A stretch of 64,000 bases of DNA from Flavobacteriaceae bacterium UBA1682 (lineage in GTDB: Bacteria; Bacteroidota; Bacteroidia; Flavobacteriales; Flavobacteriaceae), in contig DCKE01000024.1 of assembly GCA_002320285.1 (NCBI GenBank), positions 230,033-294,032 of the forward strand. The letters run 5' to 3'. How positions within the stretch are numbered: position 1 is the first letter of the stretch; each line of letters opens with the position of its first letter. The position numbers and the translations under genes are program-made. This document shows positions 1 to 8,664 of this stretch, one piece after another. The notes beneath the pieces are model-generated. The model was given only the letters and a program-made list of their open reading frames with translations. It did no database searches and was not told the origin of the DNA.

Positions 1-70
1 GACTCACGACTCACGACTTTCGACTCACGACTTTCGACTCACGACTTTCGACTCACGACTCACGAAAATG
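1..70. repeat. Heptamer tandem repeat
   Basis: Nine consecutive 7-bp units alternate between GACTCAC and GACTTTC, followed by one decayed unit (GAAAATG) at 64-70. The array runs off the left edge, so its true length is unknown. It lies just downstream of the minus-strand ALDH-like gene. No coding or terminator function is visible. Confidence 0.9.
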
Positions 71-75
71 GATTA

Positions 76-1530
76 CTACATTGATTTTACCTGAGTATAG
101 GCCTTGATTACTTCCTCGGCAAATTCGCCATTGAATCCAGATAATTTAAACCGTCCATTAGGATTAGCTGTATTGATTTCAAAATACGAATTAATCCACA
201 CCAATTCTGTTTTAACCAACGTGGAAACTTTGTTAGCCAAGCCAACATCTTGAGTCCAAATGGATATCGCCGAACTACTCCCCGCTTGATTCGCCTTTAA
301 AATGGCATCCTGCTGATCCGTAAATGCAATTAAACAACCTACTGGTCCTTGAACGATAGTTTTATATATGGGCATATTGGTTTTGACATTGATCAAAATA
401 CACGGTGGTAGAAAATAGCCCTTGGGAAACGTATAAGCGATAGCTTCGTTCAACAGGGTTGCACCGGCTTGTATAGCATTTGTGAGCTGTTTAGTCACTT
501 TATTTAGTTGTAATTTAGATATCATGGGTCCTACCTGAGTTTCTGGATTGAATGGATCTCCAACGGGTATTGCAGTTAATTTTTGTCTGATTTTATGAAC
601 AACTTCATCGTAAATACTTTGATGTACGAGTATTTGTGAACCTCCAATACTCAGTTGCCCAGAACTGGAAGTAAAACCTGCCATAATGCAGTTTATAGAC
701 TGATCGAGGTCGGCATGATCAAATATGATAAATTGCGATTTGCCGCCGAAGTTGATTGGTACACCTTGCTTATATCTTATTTCGGACGAGGATAACCAAG
801 CTTTTCCTGTTAATACCGTACCGCTCAATGATATTTTATTGAGGTCTGGATTGGCGTTAATGGCATTGCCAGCCGTGGTATCAAAGCCGGTTAAGATATT
901 AATAACCCCTTTGGGAAGTTCAGCTTCTGCTATCAATTCTGCCAAGCGCAAAGCGCTCAAGGGGGTGTATTTGGACACTTTGAGTACCACGGTATTTCCC
1001 GTTGAAATAGCAGCAGCTATTTTTGCACCAATGCTTACGAGCGGTCCATGGTGTGATATGTTGCTACCAATAACACCTATGGGTTCTCTTAAAAAATTGG
1101 TTTTACTAGCAAGTTTGGTGATCCATCCTGCAAAATATCGGAATATCTCTACGGTATATGCTACGTGATATTTACTAGTTGTCAGGGGCATTCCGTTGTC
1201 AAGTGTTTCAATCGTTGCCATCTCATCAATATGATTTTCGAGTATCGTTGCCATCTTAAACAGATAGTCTGCGCGTTGATGGACGCTGATGTGTGACCAT
1301 TTTGGATCTTTTAAAGCCTTTTTAGCCGCTTCTACAGCTAAGTCGACATCTATTTTGTCTGCTTTGGCTATTTTGGCTAGAACAGCTTCAGTTGCAGGAT
1401 TTACAGTTCTAAATATTTTTTGAGATTGGGCGGGAACCCATTCTCCTCCGATAAATAATTTTTTGGGCTGATTTAATAAAAAACGGATGGCATCTGGATG
1501 GACATTATTTCTGTTTGAAGCAACTGCCAT
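76..1530 (-). CDS. Aldehyde dehydrogenase-like protein without catalytic Cys and Glu
   Basis: The 484-residue product has the length and layout of the NAD(P)-dependent aldehyde dehydrogenase superfamily: an N-terminal VNPATEAVLA segment, the cofactor-region Lys in VVLKVSKYTP, and LSGTVLTGK. The family needs a nucleophilic Cys in a GQxC context and a Glu in an ELGGKSP context. Here the two places read GQLSIGGS (Ser294) and INFGGKSQ (Asn260), so both catalytic residues are replaced while the flanking fold motifs remain. The frame is intact, which argues against a simple pseudogene. It starts at ATG 77 bp downstream of a same-strand AraC-type gene, which may regulate it. Family assignment is firm; any reaction is doubtful. 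A binding or structural role is inference. Confidence 0.85.
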   Translation of the reverse strand: MAVASNRNNVHPDAIRFLLNQPKKLFIGGEWVPAQSQKIFRTVNPATEAVLAKIAKADKIDVDLAVEAAKKALKDPKWSHISVHQRADYLFKMATILENHIDEMATIETLDNGMPLTTSKYHVAYTVEIFRYFAGWITKLASKTNFLREPIGVIGSNISHHGPLVSIGAKIAAAISTGNTVVLKVSKYTPLSALRLAELIAEAELPKGVINILTGFDTTAGNAINANPDLNKISLSGTVLTGKAWLSSSEIRYKQGVPINFGGKSQFIIFDHADLDQSINCIMAGFTSSSGQLSIGGSQILVHQSIYDEVVHKIRQKLTAIPVGDPFNPETQVGPMISKLQLNKVTKQLTNAIQAGATLLNEAIAYTFPKGYFLPPCILINVKTNMPIYKTIVQGPVGCLIAFTDQQDAILKANQAGSSSAISIWTQDVGLANKVSTLVKTELVWINSYFEINTANPNGRFKLSGFNGEFAEEVIKAYTQVKSM

Positions 1531-1607
1531 AGGGCTATATTTAAAATTCGTCCAAATTTTAATATTAATAGCAAGCGGTTAAAATACAAATCAAATAGAT
1601 CTGAATA

Positions 1608-2513
1608 TCAATCAAAGAAAAAATGGGCCTTTCTGTAAGCCATGGGAGTCCACCCCGTGTGTTTTTTAAAAAAACGATTAAAATAAGTAACGTATTCAAA
1701 ACCTAAGCAACTGGCAATTTCTACCATAGTCCAGTCGGTTGTACTGAGCAATATTTCAGCTTCATTGCTCAAGCGTTCGGCGATCATTTGAGAGGTTGTC
1801 TTATCAAAAATTGCCCGAACAGCGGCGTTGAGATGATTGATGTGTATAGTTAGATGTTGTGCATACATGCTGGGATTTCGCAATCTGATTACCTGACGCG
1901 GCGACAAAATGGGAAATTGACTTTCCATCGCTTGCTTAAAGAGAAAAGCAATACGACTAGAGCCGCTGTAAAGCTTACTAAATGTTTGAGTTCTAATACT
2001 TAAAGTATAGTGAATCATAATGCATAAATAATTTTGCAATAATTCAAATTTATAGAGATAATCGGAGTTTATATCCAACATCATTTGTTCAAACATTTGG
2101 CTTAGAAAATCCAACTGCAAAGCTGTAAGATCATATAACGGAATCTCTTCATTGTCAAATAACAGCGCTTTAGAGATAAGAGCATCTTTAAAATATTTAT
2201 TGATAAAGGATTTGTTGAAAAGACAAATATATCCACTATGACTGGAGTTATTCGTATGTACTGAAAATGGCAATAATGGATTAGAAATAAACAATACTGG
2301 CTTTTGAACCGTGATTTGCTTATTTAAAAATACAAAATTAATCGGTGACTTGATTAAGCTGATGATAAAAAAATTTCTTCGGTGAAAAGGCATATTAACA
2401 ATAGGCCGATCCCACACTATTTTATGGGTTTCAATATGATCTTTACGTTCTTGTAGACTAAAAAAATTTTTAAAATCATCTCGTTGATCAAAACAAAAAT
2501 GACTATTTTTCAT
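1608..2513 (-). CDS. AraC family transcriptional regulator
   Basis: The 301-residue protein has an N-terminal beta-rich sensing half and a C-terminal AraC-type double helix-turn-helix at about residues 205-298, ending in the typical VEIASCLGFEYVTYFNRFFK and GWTPMAYRK segments. Such proteins bind DNA near their targets in response to a small molecule. It reads toward the ALDH-like gene, 77 bp downstream, so that gene is the most likely target or operon partner. The ligand cannot be told from sequence. Confidence 0.85.
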   Translation of the reverse strand: MKNSHFCFDQRDDFKNFFSLQERKDHIETHKIVWDRPIVNMPFHRRNFFIISLIKSPINFVFLNKQITVQKPVLFISNPLLPFSVHTNNSSHSGYICLFNKSFINKYFKDALISKALLFDNEEIPLYDLTALQLDFLSQMFEQMMLDINSDYLYKFELLQNYLCIMIHYTLSIRTQTFSKLYSGSSRIAFLFKQAMESQFPILSPRQVIRLRNPSMYAQHLTIHINHLNAAVRAIFDKTTSQMIAERLSNEAEILLSTTDWTMVEIASCLGFEYVTYFNRFFKKHTGWTPMAYRKAHFFFD

Positions 2514-2711
2514 TGTAAGAGTTTTTGAAAAACACTAATTAAATATTCGAGCTGTTAAATATCTGAAATTCAATCGAAAACTAAAATATTTTTAACTAAA
2601 ACATAAGTCATTTAAAATTATAATCTTATAAATTAATGTTAATTAAAGCGATAATCTTAACAAACAGTACTCTTGACTAAGATTTTATAAATGGGGAAAG
2701 TATGCAGTTAC

Positions 2712-3179
2712 TTATTTGGACTTCGCCGTGGTTTTTAAGAAGGTCAACACCTTATTCAGATGCGATTTTCCACGGAATAAATTGCGGTATTTAAATATTA
2801 CAGTTCCTGTTTGATCCAATATAAAAGTTTCTCTACCGGTTAAAAACAACCCGTTTCGAACGCCAAAAAGATTTAAAACGGCAGCATCAGGATCACTGAG
2901 TAGTGTCATTCCCAAACGTCGGTTATGGCTAAAGGCTTGGTGGCTCTCTACTGTACCCGAGTTGATACCGATTGCGCGTGCACCATAAACTTCTAATTCA
3001 CTATATGCATCGCGAAATGCGCAGGCCTGTCTGGTACATACCAAACTGTCGTCTTTTGGATAAAAGAAGATCACTAGTTTTTTATCGATTAACTCGTCTG
3101 CTAAGTTAAATGTTTGACCATTTTGATCGGTTAAGGTGAAATTAGTTACTTGGTCTCCTATATTGAGTGATGAATTCAT
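2712..3179 (-). CDS. Peroxiredoxin, BCP/PrxQ type
   Basis: The 155-residue thioredoxin-fold peroxidase resembles bacterioferritin comigratory protein. The peroxidatic Cys is Cys48 in YPKDDSLVCTRQAC, and Cys53 sits five residues on, the resolving position in many PrxQ proteins. The usual TPGCT motif reads SLVCT, a small deviation. It would reduce hydroperoxides in the cytoplasm using thioredoxin. It is monocistronic on the minus strand, with 198 bp separating it from the AraC gene downstream. The start is ATG at 3179. Confidence 0.85.
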   Translation of the reverse strand: MNSSLNIGDQVTNFTLTDQNGQTFNLADELIDKKLVIFFYPKDDSLVCTRQACAFRDAYSELEVYGARAIGINSGTVESHQAFSHNRRLGMTLLSDPDAAVLNLFGVRNGLFLTGRETFILDQTGTVIFKYRNLFRGKSHLNKVLTFLKTTAKSK

Positions 3180-3288
3180 GCCGGTTTCGTTGTTGTTTTG
3201 ATGTGGATTGACGCTTGCTGACGAATCAAAAGTAATCGGTAATTATAACTTCTGTTTAAATTACAAAAAAAAAGGCAAAAATCCGCGT

Positions 3289-4293
3289 TTAATCGTCTTT
3301 TTTTATAAATATAACACTGGGTAAATAACCGAAATTACTTTTAAAAATCATCGTAAAATAAGTGGTTTTACTATATCCTAACTCTAATGCGATATCATTT
3401 ATATATTTATACTTACCACTTGACAATAATTCCTTCGATAAATCTAATTTTCTGTCTTTAAAATATGAAGCGGGGCTCATACCATAGATGAGCTTATATA
3501 ATTTATTGTATTTTGAAGCAGACATATTGGCTATTCTCGATAAATCTTCAATACCAGGGAATGGGTGATATAAATTAGATATTAAATACTCTTGACTCCT
3601 ATTAATGGCCTCTATATCTTTTTCATAAGTAACTTTTGCTGTTGATACTTCGCTAGCTCTTTCAAAAAAATAAGCGAGTAAATTGTAAACAGTACTTTTA
3701 ATTTTTAGCTCGTAATTCGGATCTTTAACAAACTGTTTTTTTAGCGTGAATAGCTCTATTTTACTCCTGCTGTCGATGTGCTTATAAAAAAATATCTTCT
3801 TTTTATTTCGATTAAAAACCCCCTTGAATTGTTCATTTAGTTCACAATTTTTCAAGCGCTCGTCTACTAATTTTTTGTCTATAAAAATCCGTAATGAATA
3901 AATCCTATTGTCTTCATCAGCAAAATAGGTACTGCTAATATGACTATCTATAACACCCAAACCAAAATTGGAACGATCTCCAATTTCAAAATTATGCTTG
4001 TAGATCTTATGTTTATTCAAGTTGTCACTGAGGTCAAAATAGATGATCCAAAAATCATCAACAGAAGCTAAACGCGTAAACTCAATAGGTGCATTGATTG
4101 CAGTATCGATAAGTAAAACGGACAGTCCTGGAATAATTTCTGTAAAATAACAATAACCAGTAGCCATTGTTTTATCAAACTCCATGATTTTCTGATTATC
4201 GAGAATTTTAGCAGACAGTTCATCTACAAATTTTTGTCGCCACTCTGGAGATAGGCTAAAAGTATGTTTAAATTTTATTGTTGAATTTGCCAT
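3289..4293 (-). CDS. AraC-type regulator, second of a tandem pair
   Basis: The 334-residue protein carries a C-terminal AraC double helix-turn-helix at about residues 230-330, with YINDIALELGYSKTTYFTMIFKSNFGYLPS as the second unit. The N-terminal 220 residues are not a cupin I recognise. The upstream gene encodes a protein of the same length and architecture, and only 3 bp separate its stop from this ATG, so the two are almost certainly co-transcribed and arose by tandem duplication. No target is evident. Confidence 0.8.
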   Translation of the reverse strand: MANSTIKFKHTFSLSPEWRQKFVDELSAKILDNQKIMEFDKTMATGYCYFTEIIPGLSVLLIDTAINAPIEFTRLASVDDFWIIYFDLSDNLNKHKIYKHNFEIGDRSNFGLGVIDSHISSTYFADEDNRIYSLRIFIDKKLVDERLKNCELNEQFKGVFNRNKKKIFFYKHIDSRSKIELFTLKKQFVKDPNYELKIKSTVYNLLAYFFERASEVSTAKVTYEKDIEAINRSQEYLISNLYHPFPGIEDLSRIANMSASKYNKLYKLIYGMSPASYFKDRKLDLSKELLSSGKYKYINDIALELGYSKTTYFTMIFKSNFGYLPSVIFIKKDD

Positions 4294-4296
4294 GAA

Positions 4297-5283
4297 TTAC
4301 AGTAGATTTTGATATTCTTTGGGAAAAACTCCATAGGTTTCTTTGAATCGTTTGGCTAAATAGGAAATACTCGAATATTTAAGTCTTTCAGAAACTTCTC
4401 CTATGGTGTACTGTCCTGTAGCCAGTAGTTCTTTTGCCCGTTGTAATTTATTGGTTTGAAAATACAGACCTGGACTTACACCAGTTATTTTGGTAAAAAG
4501 AATCTTGTATTTTGATGTTGACATCAGTAATTGCGCCGCTAAAATATCTACTCCTGGGAAGTCGTCTTCAACAGAGTCTAATAAAAAAAGTTTGGATTTT
4601 AAAATGGATCTAAAATCCTCATTAATGGCTTTTCCAATCACTATCTTATGGAGACTTAATTGAGTTAAATACTCCGAAATTAAAGCATAAACCAATGCTT
4701 TAAAGTGAAATTCATAAAAGGCATTATCACGCGATATTTTCCGAAACGCTTCAATTAGCAAAGAAGACCTGGGAGTCATTCTATCCAATCTAACAATCGT
4801 GTTTTTGTCTTGATTAAACATGTCCTCCGATATAAAAGCCATTTCAGGTATGTTTTTTATATACGTTTTTAGCAGTTCTCTATCGATGAAAATACAAATT
4901 GTAAAAGCTTTAGTTCCCTTTCTAATATTGTAATTTAAACCCAAGCTACTATCTGCAATTGAAAAGTTATAATTGAGTATTCCCAATTTATTATTTTCTT
5001 GATCATCAACACTAAAATCGATGTCGCGCTCGTCGGCACTATAAAAATACAAACCTACAAACTTAGCTTCTTCGTTGGTATACTTGAAATGGACATCATC
5101 TCGATATAGCGTGTCCTCTAACATGGCCGTTATATGATTTTCAATTGGGAGTATATAGTGAAAGCCTTCATAAGTGGAATTATTCCCTTTTATAAAATCG
5201 CCTTCTACAATACCGCCTATGGCTTGTGATAATACTTCGATCCAACGGAGATCGGCTCTGTAAAATGGTTCAATAACTATCAT
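4297..5283 (-). CDS. AraC-type regulator, first of a tandem pair
   Basis: The protein has about 328 residues and a C-terminal AraC helix-turn-helix pair (VDILAAQLLMSTSKYKILFTKITGVSPGLYFQ, then YTIGEVSERLKYSSISYLAKRFKETYGVFPKEY). The frame is open to an ATG at 5331, but those extra 16 residues are an isolated hydrophobic stretch, so I place the start at the internal ATG at 5283, before MIVIEPFYRADLRW. The N-terminal half shares its layout with the downstream paralogue. The two could form a hetero-oligomeric regulator, which is inference. Regulator identity is firm; the start is less so. Confidence 0.75.
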   Translation of the reverse strand: MIVIEPFYRADLRWIEVLSQAIGGIVEGDFIKGNNSTYEGFHYILPIENHITAMLEDTLYRDDVHFKYTNEEAKFVGLYFYSADERDIDFSVDDQENNKLGILNYNFSIADSSLGLNYNIRKGTKAFTICIFIDRELLKTYIKNIPEMAFISEDMFNQDKNTIVRLDRMTPRSSLLIEAFRKISRDNAFYEFHFKALVYALISEYLTQLSLHKIVIGKAINEDFRSILKSKLFLLDSVEDDFPGVDILAAQLLMSTSKYKILFTKITGVSPGLYFQTNKLQRAKELLATGQYTIGEVSERLKYSSISYLAKRFKETYGVFPKEYQNLL

Positions 5284-6191
5284 GATAAATGCAGGATTAA
5301 AAAAAATATAGCCGCAAATAACTACAATCATTCAATAAATCTATAAAGAATTTTAATGATGATTAAGAGTAATATTAATCACAAATATATAAATTTTCAT
5401 GCATATATATAAAATATTACCACTAGTTATGATAATATTAATAAATATTTAGCTTTAGAAAATAATCTGATATTATTTTTTGAAGATTATGGTAATTATC
5501 ATTTTTTTGTTGCTAATTCAAAAACAGTTATGCAAAAAAAAACCTGTAAATTTCTTTACAGGTTCCCTTTTTCATAGCAAATTTAGATATCTGATCGATT
5601 TATTTTCTGACCCCATATGGAAAAGGGTTGTGTTGAAAAAAATAAAATCAAAAAACAAAATATTTTAATACTTCAAAAAAGACCAACAAAACAACAAAAC
5701 CAAATTTTCCCTATAAGTAGCCAGCTCAAGAAAAACTCAAAAATAAAAAAGTCTAATTCTCCGTTTATATATAAAACACTCTGATTGCTCTTCATAAACT
5801 TGAGAACAAATTTAGTTTAGTTTTCTGTGTTTACAAGCACTGAACAGCATATTTAACAAAGTAGGTCCTTTTGAGATAAAAAATGTTAAAATGATTTTGA
5901 AGTGCCATACTATTAAAACAAATAAATCAACGATTATACTGCAATATAACTGATTTTTATTTTGTTAAATACTATATTTTAATCGGTTTTTTTACTAATT
6001 ATTAAAAAAGTATTAAAAAAGTTCATTCTTCCAAATCTTCTACATAAACAAAGTATATTTACATTATAAACACATTAAATTTACTCCATTGCTATAGACT
6101 TAGTACTGCTGTATTACATCTATCTCGGCATCGACTAAAACATAAAGCACTTTTGGCTCGTTTTAGCTATGGGTAAATAACAGAAAAAAAC
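5284..6191. other. Long AT-rich intergenic region upstream of cysE
   Basis: About 900 bp lie between the divergent AraC pair and cysE. A small open frame at 5480-5668 has no recognisable protein and spans a strong hairpin, so I do not call it a gene. The region is very AT-rich and holds promoters for both directions. No known riboswitch fold was recognised. Confidence 0.5.
5532..5571. terminator. Perfect 10-bp hairpin, terminator-like
   Basis: AACCTGTAAA at 5541-5550 pairs with TTTACAGGTT at 5555-5564 around a TTTC loop. An A-run precedes it and CCCTTTTT follows, so it could stop transcription from either direction. No obvious plus-strand gene ends here; it may end a short transcript. Confidence 0.6.
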
Positions 6192-7019
6192 ATGAAAAAT
6201 CCCTTTATTCAGACTTTATTAGAGAGCAATCGCAGTTCAGCAAGTTTTTTAGATAAAATGCGCATTGAGAGTTTTACCGATATATTATTTCGCTTTTTAT
6301 TTCAACTTGAAGATAAAAAATATCTTTCCGAGGAGGCTATTGAAGTACGATTGAATAGTCTAAGAAGCGAGTTCACCACGATTTTATTTCATTCTTTTCA
6401 CGATGCTTTGCAAGTACAAGTGATCGTAGATCAGTTTTTTGACGCTTTACCACAAATCTATTTTAAGCTACTAAGTGATGCCAATGCCATATTGGACAAT
6501 GATCCAGCAGCAACTTGTTTGCAGGAGATATTAATCTCTTATCCCGGTTTTTATGCGATATCAATCTACCGATTTGCACATCAGTTGCATTTGCAAAAAG
6601 TAAAGTTAATTCCGCGTATTTGGACGGAATTTGCCCACAATAAGACAGGAATTGATATACATCCTGCCGCAAACATCGGAAATTCTTTTTTTATCGATCA
6701 TGGAACCGGTATCGTAATTGGCGAAACTACCATAATTGGAAATCACGTAAAATTATATCAAGGAGTGACTCTTGGTGCCATATCGGTATCAAAGGATAAA
6801 GCCCATATTCGACGTCATCCCTCTATAGAGGATCATGTAGTGATCTACTCTGGAGCTACAATTCTCGGAGGTGAGACCGTTATTGGTCATGACAGTGTTA
6901 TCGGCGGTAACGTTTGGTTGACTAAAAGTGTCAAACCCCATTCTATTATTTATAATAAAAGTAAAATATATTCCAAAGACAAAGAAATTATTCCAGAACC
7001 AATTAACTTTATAATATAG
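6192..7019 (+). CDS. cysE: Serine O-acetyltransferase
   Basis: The 275-residue enzyme transfers acetyl from acetyl-CoA to L-serine, giving O-acetylserine, the first step of cysteine synthesis. The N-terminal half is the helical domain. The C-terminal half, from about residue 145, is a left-handed beta-helix of hexapeptide repeats with GIDIHPAANIG, FIDHGTGIVIGETTIIG and YQGVTLGA, the hallmark of the CysE/EpsC class. cysK follows 7 bp later, so the two steps form an operon. Confidence 0.93.
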   Translation: MKNPFIQTLLESNRSSASFLDKMRIESFTDILFRFLFQLEDKKYLSEEAIEVRLNSLRSEFTTILFHSFHDALQVQVIVDQFFDALPQIYFKLLSDANAILDNDPAATCLQEILISYPGFYAISIYRFAHQLHLQKVKLIPRIWTEFAHNKTGIDIHPAANIGNSFFIDHGTGIVIGETTIIGNHVKLYQGVTLGAISVSKDKAHIRRHPSIEDHVVIYSGATILGGETVIGHDSVIGGNVWLTKSVKPHSIIYNKSKIYSKDKEIIPEPINFII

Positions 7020-7026
7020 AAATATC

Positions 7027-7965
7027 ATGAAAGTAAATACCATTTTAGACACTATAGGCCACACACCTCATGTCAAGATTAACAGATTGTTTCCCGCGGA
7101 TATTCAGGTATGGATAAAATTAGAAAAGTCAAATCCTGGAGGTAGCTTAAAAGATCGTATCGCTCTGGCGATGATCGAAGATGCTGAGAGCAAAGGATTA
7201 ATCAATAAAGATACGACTATTATCGAACCTACTTCAGGAAATACAGGGGTTGGTTTGGCTATGGTTTGCGCTGTAAAAGGTTATAAACTGATACTGGTGA
7301 TGCCGGAATCGATGAGTATGGAAAGAAGAAAATTAATGTCGGCTTATGGTGCAAAATTTGTACTTACACCCAAGGAGTTAGGCACAACGGGATCCGTAAA
7401 TAAAGCCGTCGAATTGGCTGCACAAACAGAAAACTCATGGGTTCCACAGCAATTTAATAATGCCGCGAATCCTGCAATACACAGAAAGACAACGGCACAA
7501 GAAATTTTGCAGGCTTTTCCAGAAGGTTTGGATTATTTGATTACTGGGGTCGGCACTGGGGGACATATTACAGGAGTGGCAGAAGTTTTGAAAGAGACGT
7601 TTCCCGCTATTAAAGTTTTTGCAGTGGAACCGGAATTATCGGCCGTTTTAAGCGGTGGGCAACCTGGCCCCCATCCATTACAGGGAATCGGAGCAGGTTT
7701 TGTACCTAAAATACTAAATACGGAATTATTTGACGGAATTATAAAAGTAGGAAAAGAAGAAGCTTTTGAATTTACACAACGTATCGCCAAAGAAGAAGGT
7801 ATACTAGCCGGGATATCAACTGGTGCTTCCTTAGCAGCCATACACAAAACCTTAGGGGATATTCCGAAGGGGTCTAAAGTGCTCACATTTAATTATGATA
7901 CGGGCGAACGCTATTGGTCGATAGCTGATTTGTTTGATGAAAAGAGTGCTGAAATTAAACTATAA
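7027..7965 (+). CDS. cysK: Cysteine synthase A (O-acetylserine sulfhydrylase)
   Basis: The 312-residue PLP enzyme of the fold-type II family makes cysteine from O-acetylserine and sulfide. The PLP Lys is Lys42 in NPGGSLKDRI. The substrate loop TSGNTGVGL and the phosphate-binding GVGTGGHITG are present, along with the C-terminal GISTGAS. It directly follows cysE, and a strong terminator closes the operon. CysE and CysK often form a complex in other bacteria; the C-terminus of this CysE ends FII, compatible with docking in the CysK active site, which is inference. Confidence 0.95.
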   Translation: MKVNTILDTIGHTPHVKINRLFPADIQVWIKLEKSNPGGSLKDRIALAMIEDAESKGLINKDTTIIEPTSGNTGVGLAMVCAVKGYKLILVMPESMSMERRKLMSAYGAKFVLTPKELGTTGSVNKAVELAAQTENSWVPQQFNNAANPAIHRKTTAQEILQAFPEGLDYLITGVGTGGHITGVAEVLKETFPAIKVFAVEPELSAVLSGGQPGPHPLQGIGAGFVPKILNTELFDGIIKVGKEEAFEFTQRIAKEEGILAGISTGASLAAIHKTLGDIPKGSKVLTFNYDTGERYWSIADLFDEKSAEIKL

Positions 7966-7970
7966 TCTTA

Positions 7971-8002
7971 AAAAAAACCAGAGGCTTTCCTCTGGTTTTT
8001 TG
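7971..8002 (+). terminator. Rho-independent terminator of cysE-cysK
   Basis: A perfect 12-bp stem (7973-7984 with 7989-8000) closes a CTTT loop and ends in a T-run just after the cysK stop. Confidence 0.92.
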
Positions 8003-8056
8003 TTAACAAAAAAGACGAAAATATAATTTTTTTACTGTTTTTAAATATATAATAAC

Positions 8057-8064
8057 TATATTTG
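8057..8064 (+). promoter_or_regulatory. Flavobacterial -7 box (TATATTTG)
   Basis: TATATTTG matches the Bacteroidota sigma-A -7 consensus TAnnTTTG. It lies about 155 bp upstream of the GNAT gene. No clear -33 TTG is seen at the usual distance, so it is tentative. Confidence 0.4.
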
Positions 8065-8218
8065 CTTATATTTTTATTTAAACCAGCTGATTTAGTAGAA
8101 AAACAGCTTCTGATATTTTCTTTGTTTTTTAGCTTACGCTAATTTCCCTTACTCACCTTATTTGCCAAAGATCTTATCCGCTGTATTAGTTTTTACTATC
8201 GGCAAAAAAAAAGATTAA

Positions 8219-8662
8219 ATGATTCAAATCAACAAAAAATCACCCGAGCATCTACCGTCTAAAAATGAATTACAAAGCTATATCGCTTTTTTATATCAAC
8301 ACTTAGAACAATACGGTGATGAAAAAGTAGATATTGAAAAAGCTTTGAATTATGCTTTAGCCAAACATGGTAAACCTGGAGGTTTTCTACTTATTGCAAA
8401 AAGAGATGCGGAGGATATTGCAGGTATAGTTGTTATTTTAGATACCCAAATGGACGGATTTATTCCCGAACACATTTTGGTTTATATCGCAACGGATCAC
8501 GCACTTCGAGGTCAAGGTATCGGTAAGGCCCTCATAGAGGAAGCCATCAAAGAAACTTCTGGTTCCATTGCCCTACACGTTGAAGCACAAAATCCGGCTA
8601 TGAAATTGTATGAAAAATTGGGTTTTGAAAACAAATATTTAGAAATGCGTCTAAAGAAATAA
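8219..8662 (+). CDS. GNAT family N-acetyltransferase
   Basis: The 147-residue protein has the acetyl-CoA-binding motif A of GNAT enzymes (HILVYIATDHALRGQGIGKALIEEAIKE) and a C-terminal MKLYEKLGFENKYLEMRL strand. The racemase-like gene starts 2 bp after its stop, so the two are one transcription unit. The acceptor is unknown; an amino acid related to the racemase substrate is possible (inference). Confidence 0.85.
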   Translation: MIQINKKSPEHLPSKNELQSYIAFLYQHLEQYGDEKVDIEKALNYALAKHGKPGGFLLIAKRDAEDIAGIVVILDTQMDGFIPEHILVYIATDHALRGQGIGKALIEEAIKETSGSIALHVEAQNPAMKLYEKLGFENKYLEMRLKK

Positions 8663-8664
8663 CC

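Noticed and set aside
5480..5668. Open frame of 62 codons in the region before cysE
   Set aside because: It runs through a perfect terminator-like hairpin, is Lys/Ile-rich only because of AT content and has no recognisable protein.
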